A stretch of DNA of 17,856 nucleotides from assembly GCA_937907525.1 (NCBI GenBank), contig CALCIB010000023.1, positions 1-17,856 of the forward strand. Direction: 5' to 3'. The position numbers were made by a program, and so were the translations under genes. Each line of letters opens with the position of its first letter. Position 1 is the first letter of the stretch. The stretch comes from an uncultured Planctomycetales bacterium. GTDB taxonomy: Bacteria > Planctomycetota > Planctomycetia > Isosphaerales > Isosphaeraceae. The notes below the pieces were generated by a model, which did not search any database, was not told the DNA's origin, and saw only the letters and a program-made list of their open reading frames with translations. This document shows, piece after piece, positions 6,374-13,136 of this stretch.

Positions 6374-7756
6374 ATGTCGAGACGATCGCGAGCCGCGCGG
6401 AGACGATCCCCGACCGTCCGCCCCTGGGGCGAGAACCTGGAGGATCGCCGGTTGCTGACCGCCGGCGGCACCTGGCCGACGTACATCTCGCCGGCCGAAT
6501 TAAGGTCGCTGTTGCGCGAGCCTCTGGGCTATCCGGTCGTGCGTCCCAACACGCCGGTCTTGCCGTTCGGCGCCAAGTCGGCCGCGGCGACGTTCATCGA
6601 CCCCTCGGTCCACGTCGCCAATCCCTACGCGGTGATCGTCAGCCCCGGGAGCTTCGTCGGACCGTTCGCGAAGCTCGACGCGACGAGCGGCGTCGTGAAG
6701 ATCGGCGGCACGTCGGCGATCCTGGACAACGTCTCCATCACCGCCAACCCGTCCCGCGCCCGGACCAGGGGCGACGTCCCGGAGATCCGAATCGGCAGCC
6801 AGGTGGTGATCGACTACGGCGCGACGATCAACGGGCCGGCGGTTATCGGCGGGTTCGACGCCGCCGGCGCGCCGACCTTCGTCGGCCCCGGCGCGGTCAT
6901 CGACGGCGGCGACGTCCAGGCCGGGGCGTTCGTCTCGGCGCTCGCCCGCGTGGGTCCGGGCGTGACGGTCCCCTCCGGCATGAAGGTCCTCCCCGGCGCC
7001 AACGTCACGAGCCAGGCCGAGGCGTCCGATCCCGCCCTCGGCAAGGTGACGCCCGTGACGGTCGCCGACCTCGCCGGGCATTGGAAGTCGTTGACGACGA
7101 ACCTCTCCCTGCGCGTCGGCTACGCCACGTTGTATCAGGGCCAATCGGCGACCGGCGTCAATCCCGGCATCGCCGCCGGGACGACCGGGATCTTCAACGG
7201 CAACCTGGCCGCGGTCACCGGCGCCAACAACGAGCCCGGCTCGCCGACCGCCACGACCCCCTACCTGCCGCCGGGAGCGTTGCCGAAGTTCCCGACGCCT
7301 CATCGCGGGCTGATCGGGGCCAGGCTGCCGAGCTTCAAGGCGCGCGTGACCGGCAACGCCCCGATCACCCAGCGCGCACGGTTCATGCAGTCGAACATGG
7401 GTCTTCAGAACTCGATCCGAGCCGACCAGGGCCAGCCGATCGGCATCGGCTCGATCGCGGCGACCGCCGCGGGGGTGACGATCAATTCCCCCGACGGCGG
7501 CGCGCTGACGATCGGCCAGGGGTTCACGGCCGGGGCGCGGGCGGTGATCCTCGGCGGGGCCGCGGGGACCAAGACGGTCATCGGCGACGACGTGACGATC
7601 GGCCCGGGCGCCGTGGTCCAGGGGACCTCGCTGGGCGCCGGCTCCACCGTCGGCCCGTTGGCCTACCTGCTGAACTCCAGCTTTCCCGCCGGGACGAACA
7701 TTCCCGCCGGGGCGATCTACGTCAATGACGCGCTGGTGGGTTACGTCTCGCGTTGA
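6374..7756 (+). CDS. Exported left-handed beta-helix (hexapeptide-repeat) protein with LEPR-XLL-type N-terminus
   Basis: A 460-residue protein. Its N-terminus is arginine-rich (MSRRSRAARRRS) followed by LEDRRLLTA (22-30), matching the LExRxLL motif found at the start of many large planctomycete surface or exported proteins. Much of the rest is turn-rich repeats with Ile/Val every sixth residue: residues ~70-220 (such as VSPGSFVGPFAKLD, VGPGAVIDGGDVQAGAFVSA) and ~370-460 (IGDDVTIGPGAVVQGTSLGAGSTVG). These are typical of the left-handed beta-helix fold of the gamma-carbonic anhydrase and acyltransferase group. The spaced zinc-binding histidines of gamma-carbonic anhydrase are not evident, so a structural or binding role is possible. 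The ATG at 6374 has GGAAG about 9 bp upstream; in-frame TTG (6302) and ATG (6311) lie further up. It converges with the DUF1294 gene. Confidence 0.72.
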   Translation: MSRRSRAARRRSPTVRPWGENLEDRRLLTAGGTWPTYISPAELRSLLREPLGYPVVRPNTPVLPFGAKSAAATFIDPSVHVANPYAVIVSPGSFVGPFAKLDATSGVVKIGGTSAILDNVSITANPSRARTRGDVPEIRIGSQVVIDYGATINGPAVIGGFDAAGAPTFVGPGAVIDGGDVQAGAFVSALARVGPGVTVPSGMKVLPGANVTSQAEASDPALGKVTPVTVADLAGHWKSLTTNLSLRVGYATLYQGQSATGVNPGIAAGTTGIFNGNLAAVTGANNEPGSPTATTPYLPPGALPKFPTPHRGLIGARLPSFKARVTGNAPITQRARFMQSNMGLQNSIRADQGQPIGIGSIAATAAGVTINSPDGGALTIGQGFTAGARAVILGGAAGTKTVIGDDVTIGPGAVVQGTSLGAGSTVGPLAYLLNSSFPAGTNIPAGAIYVNDALVGYVSR

Positions 7757-7782
7757 TCGACGGCGGGGGCCCAGACCGGCGT

Positions 7783-7866
7783 TTGCCTTTGTAGGCTGGG
7801 TCTGGACCCAGCCCTTGCGAGCCGAGGCTTCTCCAAGCTGGGTCTCGACCCAGCCTACAAAGGCAA
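7783..7866. repeat. Inverted repeat pair between convergent genes
   Basis: Two 29-bp arms (7783-7811 and 7838-7866) are inverted copies differing at two bases. Each begins (reading inward) TTGCCTTTGTAGGCTGGGTC and contains its own small hairpin, CTGGGTC/GACCCAG. The arms are separated by 26 bp and lie between the convergent genes ending at 7756 and 7890. It could act as a bidirectional terminator, but the nested symmetry looks like a dispersed palindromic element. Confidence 0.75.
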
Positions 7867-7889
7867 CCATCCCGATTAAGGGCGACGGC

Positions 7890-8564
7890 CTAACGGGCAT
7901 ACAGATACGCCACGACCGCGACGGCCACGTAATGGACGCCCGCCTGAACCCAAACCATCGTCCGAAACCCGCGCTTCTCGATCGACGTCTTGTGATGCAG
8001 CACCCGTTGGGCCAGGACCGCGCCGGGGGCGCCGCCGAAGAGGGCGAAGCTCTGAAGGACTTTTTCAGGGGTTCGACGGCCGAACAGGGGCCGGCCCCGT
8101 CCGCGCTCGATCGCGACGTACTTGTCGGCCGCGTAGGTCATGAAGGCGACGACGCTCGCGCCCCAACTCCAGGCGAGGTACAACGCCAGCAGCCCGACGA
8201 CCTCCCCCGCGCCTCCCCGGGCCCTCGCCGCCGCCGCGGCGACCGCCAGCGCGGGCACGGCCAAAAGCCAACTTCCGGCGACCAGATCCGGGATCGGCCC
8301 GCGACGGATCGAGCACTCGTAAGCCATCGCCCGCGACGCCCGAACGACCAGGCCGCCCAGCAGGACCACGCACCCGACCGCCGAGATCAGTTGCGTCTCC
8401 ACGCGGCCCCGCGCCCAACGAGCCTCGGGAGACCCCGGCGCCAGCATCACGACCACCACGACCGCCGTCAAAACCGCCGAGGCCGCCAGCGCCGAGTGAA
8501 ACACCCCCCACGTCCACGCCGACGTTTGCGCCTCGCGACGCCCCGAACCGCCGAAAAGCCCCAT
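7890..8564 (-). CDS. DUF1294 domain membrane protein
   Basis: A 224-residue integral membrane protein of unknown function. Predicted transmembrane segments are near 22-42, 58-74, 93-113, 120-142 and 203-222. Residues ~122-222 form a DUF1294 domain, marked by YAADKYVAIERG (144-155), RTPEKVLQSFALFGGAPGAV (164-183) and LHHKTSIEKRGF (189-200). The DK, E-x-x-L, GG-x-x-G and HK motifs are those conserved in the family. Many DUF1294 proteins are about 90-150 residues; here an extra N-terminal part with about three membrane segments precedes the domain. A strong GGAAGGAGA site precedes the ATG. It is probably transcribed alone. Confidence 0.85.
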   Translation of the reverse strand: MGLFGGSGRREAQTSAWTWGVFHSALAASAVLTAVVVVVMLAPGSPEARWARGRVETQLISAVGCVVLLGGLVVRASRAMAYECSIRRGPIPDLVAGSWLLAVPALAVAAAAARARGGAGEVVGLLALYLAWSWGASVVAFMTYAADKYVAIERGRGRPLFGRRTPEKVLQSFALFGGAPGAVLAQRVLHHKTSIEKRGFRTMVWVQAGVHYVAVAVVAYLYAR

Positions 8565-8657
8565 CGCGTTCCGTCTCCTTCCGTGGATGGAACCGTCCTT
8601 GCCCCGACGGCTCCGCCAGATTATTGCCGCGGCCGCGTCGAGTCCACGTGAACGACG

Positions 8658-9245
8658 TTAGATGTTCTCGCGATCGGCTTCAAGTTCCAGGGCCGTCCGG
8701 GGGAGCCGTTGTTTCGCCAGGGTCGCCAAAAAGCGGTCGACGTCCATCGGCGGGTTCTTCAGGCTCGCGCGCTGGCGCCTCGCGGCCTCGACGACGAGGG
8801 GGCGCGACGTCGACAGCAATTCAACTCCGAACTCGTCCGGGTCGACGGCCCGGATCCCAAACGGTTGCAGCCGCGTCACGGGGAAGTGCTTGAGGTTGAA
8901 GGTCAGGACGAGGCGCGCCCGAGAGTGAATCGCCGCCGCCAGGACGTGGCGGTCGTCGGCGTCGGGAAGCTCCAGCGAATCGATGAGACGCTCATGGCCG
9001 ACGACTAGGGCGTCCAGCACATGCGCGTCCATCAGGTCGCGGACGCGCTCGATCTTGGTCCAAGGGATGTCGGGATGATTCGCCGAGACGTTCCTCATCC
9101 ATTCGTCGTGGATCTGGCGGCTCCATCTCGCCCGACAGGCGCCGACAAGGGTCAGGTACATCAGAAAGCTTCGCAATGGAGCAGGGTAAAGCACGCAGGC
9201 GTCATAAACCACCGTGGGCGGCGCCGCGCCGTCACTCGTATCCAA
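8658..9245 (-). CDS. PIN-domain toxin (VapC-like RNase)
   Basis: A PIN-fold protein (195 residues from the chosen start), likely a metal-dependent RNase toxin. The conserved acidic residues are visible: D15 in VVYDACVLYP, E48 in IHDEWM, and the D95/D97/D98 cluster in LPDADDRHVLAAA. It also has TFNLKHFP (115-122), typical of the PIN_3 subgroup. After the PIN domain a ~65-residue C-terminal tail (from ~130) continues with basic helices. The start is not ATG. A TTG at 9245 has AGGAG 7 bp upstream and overlaps the end of the antitoxin by 14 nt; a GTG at 9212 lacks a site, and a TTG at 9281 would extend further into the antitoxin. Weak start codons are common for toxins, which must be made at lower levels than their antitoxins. 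Confidence 0.82.
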   Translation of the reverse strand: MDTSDGAAPPTVVYDACVLYPAPLRSFLMYLTLVGACRARWSRQIHDEWMRNVSANHPDIPWTKIERVRDLMDAHVLDALVVGHERLIDSLELPDADDRHVLAAAIHSRARLVLTFNLKHFPVTRLQPFGIRAVDPDEFGVELLSTSRPLVVEAARRQRASLKNPPMDVDRFLATLAKQRLPRTALELEADRENI

Positions 9246-9534
9246 GCCCCAACTCCTGGTCGAGGGCGGAAAGTTCGTCAAGCGCTCGGGCCCGATCCCG
9301 CTCCATCGCGCGCTTGTAGTCCATCAAGGCGGCCAGCCGGACGCGACGACGCGCGCCGACCTTTCGGTAGGGAAGCTTTCCTTCGTCCATCGCCGCGACG
9401 AGGAAAGACCGCGAGACGCCCAGGAGCGTCGCCGCCCGGTTCGCGTTCACTTCACGATCCGCCGCGACGTCGGCCTCGGCCGGCTTCGAACCGCCGCTCG
9501 TGGAACGGCGCCCGGATGTCGAGACGTCTTCCAT
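9232..9534 (-). CDS. HTH antitoxin partner of the PIN toxin (excisionase/MerR-type helix-turn-helix)
   Basis: A 100-residue DNA-binding protein encoded immediately before the PIN toxin. Residues ~28-76 form an excisionase-like winged HTH: VNANRAATLLGVSRSFLVAA then GKLPYRKVGARRRVRLAALM. This is the HTH_17 pattern of AT-L-G-V-S-R...P-x-x-x-V-G-x-R-R-R. The C-terminal acidic helix (RALDELSALDQELGLGYE) would contact the toxin. The first ~27 residues are low-complexity and probably disordered. The ATG at 9534 has GGGGGAGGA just upstream. Its arrangement with a PIN_3 protein is a known toxin-antitoxin architecture, distinct from AbrB- or RHH-type VapB. Confidence 0.82.
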   Translation of the reverse strand: MEDVSTSGRRSTSGGSKPAEADVAADREVNANRAATLLGVSRSFLVAAMDEGKLPYRKVGARRRVRLAALMDYKRAMERDRARALDELSALDQELGLGYE

Positions 9535-9554
9535 GGATCAAATCCTCCCCCGGT

Positions 9555-9582
9555 ATTCTATGCGACAAGCCGATCCGCGGAT
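9555..9582 (-). promoter_or_regulatory. Candidate promoter and operator of the PIN/HTH module
   Basis: On the minus strand TAGAAT (9555-9560) is a reasonable -10 element about 20 bp before the antitoxin start. A perfect 10-bp palindrome, ATCCGCGGAT (9573-9582), lies in the adjoining -35 to spacer region, where an autoregulatory antitoxin would be expected to bind. No good -35 was found. Confidence 0.35.
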
Positions 9583-9613
9583 ATCGTCGAATCGCGCTTT
9601 GTTCCGGCTCGCC

Positions 9614-11152
9614 TCACGGCCGGAACCGCGACCAGTCCACGCCGAGCTTGCGCATCCGGGAGCGGAGGGTGTGTGGGTTGACCCCTAGCACCGCCGCGGC
9701 CCCGGCGGGGCCCTCGATCCGGCCGGCGGTTCGGGACAGGGCGCGCTCGATGTGCATCGCGGCGGCCTGGTCGAGCGTCGGAAACGGCGACGGCTCGACG
9801 TGAAGGGCGGGGGAGGGGGGGACGGCTCGCGGCGCGGTCGGCGCGCCCAGGGCGCGGGCGACGTCCAGGCCCCGGCCGTCGCCGAGGATCGCCGCCCGCT
9901 CGATCACCGCGGCCAGTTCGCGGACGTTCCCGGGCCAGGGATAGCGGACCAACAACTCCACGTCCCCAGCCGTCGGCGAGAGCCTCGGCAGCCCCAGCCT
10001 CGCCGCGGCGCGGCCGGCGAAGTGGCTCGCCAACGCCTCGACGTCCCCCAATCGCTCGCGCAGCGGCGGCAGGTGGATCGGGAAGACCGCCAGGCGATAC
10101 CACAAGTCCTGACGAAACCGACCGTCGTCGACCATCGCGCGCAAATCGCGGTGGGTCGCCGCCACGATCCGGACGTCCACCCGTCGCGACTTCTCGCCGC
10201 CGACCCGCTCGTAACTCCCGTCCTGAAGGATCCGCAACAACCGCACCTGCGCCGCGGGGGGGAGTTCGCCGCACTCGTCCAGAAAGAGGGTGCCGCCGTC
10301 GGCCCGCTCGAACCATCCCTTGCGCTCGCCGACGGCCCCGGTGAAACTCCCCTTCTCGTGGCCGAACAACTCGGAGTCGACCAGCTCCGTCGGGATCGCG
10401 CCGCAGTTGACCCGCAAAAACGGCCCGACCGCGCGCCGGGAGCGGTCGTGAATGGCGCGGGCGACCACCTCCTTGCCCGAGCCCGTCTCCCCCAGTATCA
10501 ACACCGGCGCGTCCGACCCGGCGACCAGCGCGACGTGCTCCATGACCTCGCGCAAGCCCGAGCCGGCACCGACGATCGCCTCCTCGGCGCCGTCGCGGCC
10601 GAGCTTGGAGCGCAACGAGCGGTTCTCGGCCTCGGCCGCCTCGCGAAGCCGAACCAACTCCCGGAGCCGACGATCGTTCTCCACCGCGACCGTCAGCGGC
10701 TCCACGAGCGCCTCGGCCAGTTCCCGACGCCCCGCGCCGAAGCCCCCCGGATCGGTCGTCGCCAGCAACAGTACGTAAGGGTCTCCCGCCTCCGGCGCGA
10801 GACTCGCGGCCAGGATCGTTCCGTCCATTCCCCCCGGCGCCAATCCGGGGAGCCTCGCCTCCAACGCGCGACGATCGCCGACGACCGTCTCGCGACGCTC
10901 GCCCCACGTCATGATCCGCGCCAGATCCGCCGCCGCCAGCGCGGTCCTCGCGTCTCCAGGCCCGCCCGCCGACGACTCCGCCGCCGCCGTCGCCACGCTC
11001 CCGCCCGCTCGATCCAGCGACCGTATCGCCAGCATCCCCAGAGACAACCCCCCCGTCACCAAGGGAAACACCCCCTCCAGCGTCTCCCCCAGGGTGAGAT
11101 GCCGCGAAACCACCCGCCAAACGTCCAGTAACCAGGCGTCGTGCTGATCCAT
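9614..11152 (-). CDS. Sigma-54-dependent transcriptional activator (GAF-like, AAA+, Fis-type HTH)
   Basis: A 512-residue bacterial enhancer-binding protein that would hydrolyse ATP to open sigma-54 promoters. Residues ~1-165 form a sensory region resembling a GAF domain; no receiver-domain phosphorylation site is seen, so the signal is probably a ligand. A helical linker (~160-185) leads to the AAA+ domain (~192-420): Walker A GETGSGK (221-227), sigma-54 contact loop GSFTGA (268-273, normally GAFTGA), Walker B LFLDEC (289-294, normally DE followed by I or V), and WPGNVREL (406-413). Residues ~460-506 form a Fis-type HTH (GPAGAAAVLGVNPHTLRSRM). It is divergent from a lipoprotein/DUF1559 operon whose upstream DNA has tandem dyad sites and a -24/-12 promoter, its likely targets. 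GGGGG precedes the ATG. Confidence 0.92.
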   Translation of the reverse strand: MDQHDAWLLDVWRVVSRHLTLGETLEGVFPLVTGGLSLGMLAIRSLDRAGGSVATAAAESSAGGPGDARTALAAADLARIMTWGERRETVVGDRRALEARLPGLAPGGMDGTILAASLAPEAGDPYVLLLATTDPGGFGAGRRELAEALVEPLTVAVENDRRLRELVRLREAAEAENRSLRSKLGRDGAEEAIVGAGSGLREVMEHVALVAGSDAPVLILGETGSGKEVVARAIHDRSRRAVGPFLRVNCGAIPTELVDSELFGHEKGSFTGAVGERKGWFERADGGTLFLDECGELPPAAQVRLLRILQDGSYERVGGEKSRRVDVRIVAATHRDLRAMVDDGRFRQDLWYRLAVFPIHLPPLRERLGDVEALASHFAGRAAARLGLPRLSPTAGDVELLVRYPWPGNVRELAAVIERAAILGDGRGLDVARALGAPTAPRAVPPSPALHVEPSPFPTLDQAAAMHIERALSRTAGRIEGPAGAAAVLGVNPHTLRSRMRKLGVDWSRFRP

Positions 11153-11164
11153 GCCCCCAGATTA

Positions 11165-11221
11165 CCAGGAAATATCACGGTCGCCAGGAAATACCACGGC
11201 CGAACCCAGGAAATTTCACGG
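11165..11221. promoter_or_regulatory. Three tandem 16-bp dyad sites, candidate enhancer for the sigma-54 activator
   Basis: Three copies of CCAGGAAATNYCACGG occur at 11165-11180, 11184-11199 and 11206-11221, differing only at the two central positions. Start-to-start spacing is 19 and 22 bp, close to two helical turns. Each fits the dyad CCNNGAAATTTCNNGG (third copy exact), as expected for a Fis-type HTH dimer. They lie about 130-190 bp before the predicted start of the sigma-54 transcript, the usual enhancer range. The nearest copy is 12 bp from the activator start codon, which suggests autoregulation. Confidence 0.7.
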
Positions 11222-11283
11222 GGAGTAGCCGTCGCGGCGGGGGATTCCGGCCCGAAGTTCCATTTGTTATGTTGGATGGTCGA

Positions 11284-11325
11284 CTTTTGGGCCGCGCGCG
11301 TGGTCTTTTGGGCCGCGCGAGCGGT
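11284..11325 (+). repeat. 21-bp direct repeats just upstream of the sigma-54 promoter
   Basis: CTTTTGGGCCGCGCG occurs at 11284-11298 and 11305-11319 with an exact 21-bp period. A degenerate third unit (TTTTGG at 11325-11330) merges into the -24 element. The two-turn period places the copies on the same DNA face; they may bind a protein or be decayed promoter duplications. Confidence 0.6.
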
Positions 11326-11327
11326 TT

Positions 11328-11343
11328 TGGCATCCGGGTTGCT
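11328..11343 (+). promoter_or_regulatory. Sigma-54 (-24/-12) promoter
   Basis: TGGCATCCGGGTTGCT matches the consensus TGGCAC-N5-TTGCW with one difference (C to T at the sixth base). The invariant GG (11329-11330) and GC (11341-11342) are exactly 10 bp apart, as required. Transcription would begin near 11354, about 100 bp before the lipoprotein start. A sigma-54 activator gene is divergent and adjacent. Confidence 0.78.
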
Positions 11344-11452
11344 TTAGGGAGGCGTGTTCTTCACCTTTCCCACCGATGAAGTGGGACTCGGCCTTGAGGG
11401 CCGGTCGACCATGGGAGTCGCGAGCGCGACGGGTCGTCGGGTGGGACTTCCG

Positions 11453-11959
11453 ATGTCATTCAGGATGACGCGAACGATGGGCGAGCCAGACGCGAGGACG
11501 ACGGGACGGAAGCGATGGGGTTCGGTTCGGGCGGGTCTGGGGACGTTCGCGGTGGCGGCGGGGGTTTGGGGGTGTAGCGGGGGCGAGTCGGAGTTGAAGA
11601 CGCCGGTTTACCCGGTGAAGGGGAGCGTGACGTTCGAGGGGGAGCCGGCGGCGGGCGCGTTCGTGGTGTTCCACCCCAGGATCGCGCCGAAGCCGGGCGA
11701 CGCGGCGTCGAGCCCGAGGGCGACTGTGCAAGCCGACGGCGCGTTCGCGCTGACGACGGCGGTCGCGGGTGACGGCGCCCCGGCCGGCGACTACGCGGTC
11801 ACGGTCCAGTGGATGAAGCCCGTCAAGCGGGGCGGCGAGTTGGTCCCCGGGCCCAACGTGCTGCCCAGGTCGTTCGCCGAGGCGGCCTCGACGCCGCTGA
11901 CCGCGTCGATCCACGAATCCGACAACGCCCTGCAACCGTTCGCGATCACGCGAAAGTGA
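11453..11959 (+). CDS. Small lipoprotein with carboxypeptidase-regulatory-like beta domain
   Basis: A 168-residue putative lipoprotein. A positive N-terminus (TTGRKRWGSVRAG) and a hydrophobic stretch (LGTFAVAAGVWGC) lead to C41, the likely lipidated cysteine (GVWGCSGG). After it, residues ~52-168 read as a beta-sandwich: VYPVKGSVTFEGEPAAGAFVVF..., then ADGAFALTTAV and APAGDYAVTVQW. This is the pattern of the small 'transthyretin/carboxypeptidase regulatory-like' lipoproteins common in planctomycetes, often next to DUF1559 genes. ATG at 11453 was chosen, with GGGTGGGA upstream; in-frame ATGs at 11465 and 11477 are alternatives. It is the first gene after the sigma-54 promoter and lies 62 bp before the DUF1559 gene, so both are probably co-transcribed. 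Its function is unknown. Confidence 0.75.
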   Translation: MSFRMTRTMGEPDARTTGRKRWGSVRAGLGTFAVAAGVWGCSGGESELKTPVYPVKGSVTFEGEPAAGAFVVFHPRIAPKPGDAASSPRATVQADGAFALTTAVAGDGAPAGDYAVTVQWMKPVKRGGELVPGPNVLPRSFAEAASTPLTASIHESDNALQPFAITRK

Positions 11960-12021
11960 CGCGGTCGACGACGGTCGAACCCCCTCCGAACCCGAATCGA
12001 AATCGAACAAGGACCGAAACG

Positions 12022-13023
12022 ATGGATCGACTTCGCGGCCCCCGTCGGGGCTTCACGCTGATCGAGCTTTTGGTGGTGATCGCGATCATCGCCGTTCTGA
12101 TCGCCCTGCTGCTGCCGGCCGTGCAATCGGCGCGCGAGGCGGCTCGCCGGGTCCAGTGCGTCAACAACCTGAAGCAGGTCGGGATCGCGTTCCACAACTT
12201 CCACGACGTCAACGGGGCCGTCCCCAGCAGCGTCCGACCGTCGGGCCTGACGAACGCGCCTCGGATCGCGGCCATCCTGCTGATGCTCCCCCACCTGGAG
12301 CAGACCCAGATTTACAACGCGACCAACCTCGGCCTCACATGGGGCGATCCGGTCAACTGGACGGCGGCGCGGACCCGGATCAACACCCTGATCTGCCCGT
12401 CCAGCGCGGGCGATCCGAACCGCCTGGACGGCGTTCCCGAGGCGCAGCCGTACTCGCCGAGCTGGACGGCCACGATCGCCGCGATCACCGACTACTCGCC
12501 GATCGTCGGCCTTGATCCCCGGCTGAGCGCCTACGGCCTGTTCCCGGCGAGCGCGGCGCCGCCGGAGTCGCTGATCGTCAAGAACAAGACGACGCGGCTG
12601 GCGGACGCGACCGACGGCCTCTCCAACACGGTCGTCTTCGTGGAGTCGGCGGGGCGTCCGTTCGCGTACCGTCGCGGCGGCCGGACGGTCGGGGCGGTCC
12701 CGGACCACCGGGTCAACGCCGGCGGCTGGGCCCGCCCGGCCAGCGACGTGACCCTCAACGGCTCGACGGCCGACGGCTCGGTCTTCCCCGGCAAGGTGGT
12801 CGTCAACGCGGCCAACGGCGAGGACGTTTACGGCCAGCCGTTCCCGCATCCGTATTACGTCACCGAGGGGACCGGCGCCCTCTTCTCCTTCCACCCCGGC
12901 GGCCTCAACGTGCTGCTGGGCGACGGCTCCGTCCGATATGTCAAGGATTCGGTCTCGCTGCCGACCTTCGCCGCCCTGGTCACCCGCGGCGGGGGCGAGG
13001 TGGTCTCGGCCGACCAGTATTGA
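12022..13023 (+). CDS. DUF1559 domain protein with type IV pilin-like N-terminus
   Basis: A 333-residue member of the DUF1559 family, which is greatly expanded in planctomycetes. Residues 10-43 are a type III (prepilin) signal: GFTLIELLVVIAIIAVLIAL followed by LLPAVQSAREAARR, with cleavage expected after G10 and methylation of F11. The conserved segment RVQCVNNLKQVGIAFHNFHD (43-62) follows. The C-terminal signature is HPGGLNVLLGDGSVRYVKDS. These proteins are thought to be exported by type II/IV pilus-like machinery, but their role is not established. AAGGA precedes the ATG at 12022; the frame is open back to 11809 but that part overlaps the lipoprotein. It probably belongs to the sigma-54-driven operon. 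Confidence 0.93.
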   Translation: MDRLRGPRRGFTLIELLVVIAIIAVLIALLLPAVQSAREAARRVQCVNNLKQVGIAFHNFHDVNGAVPSSVRPSGLTNAPRIAAILLMLPHLEQTQIYNATNLGLTWGDPVNWTAARTRINTLICPSSAGDPNRLDGVPEAQPYSPSWTATIAAITDYSPIVGLDPRLSAYGLFPASAAPPESLIVKNKTTRLADATDGLSNTVVFVESAGRPFAYRRGGRTVGAVPDHRVNAGGWARPASDVTLNGSTADGSVFPGKVVVNAANGEDVYGQPFPHPYYVTEGTGALFSFHPGGLNVLLGDGSVRYVKDSVSLPTFAALVTRGGGEVVSADQY

Positions 13024-13038
13024 TTGATCTGGACGTCC

Positions 13039-13098
13039 GTCGGCCGAAAGCCGACGATCCGCCCCGGCCGGTCCCTCGCGGTCTTCGCGCGGGACCGG
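13039..13098 (+). terminator. Two hairpins between the DUF1559 gene and the transporter operon
   Basis: Stem one is GTCGGC/GCCGAC with loop CGAAA (13039-13055). Stem two is CCGGTCCC/GGGACCGG enclosing a further CGCG/CGCG pair around GTCTT (13068-13098), a 12-bp interrupted stem. Neither is followed by a U-tract. They may end the DUF1559 transcript, slow RNA decay, or act as a leader structure for the transporter genes starting at 13137. Confidence 0.45.
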
Positions 13099-13136
13099 CG
13101 TCGAACTTTGGATTCGGCCCGATCTTGAGAAAGCGC

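Noticed and set aside
9558..11120. 520-codon minus-strand frame overlapping the sigma-54 activator
   Set aside because: The other minus-strand frame encodes the AAA+ motifs; this one is Gly/Arg-rich low complexity.
11141..11347. Small plus-strand ORF with FWAARVV/FWAARAV heptad repeats
   Set aside because: The peptide repeat is just the 21-bp DNA repeat read in frame; it spans the dyad sites and ends at the -12 box, so regulatory DNA explains it better.
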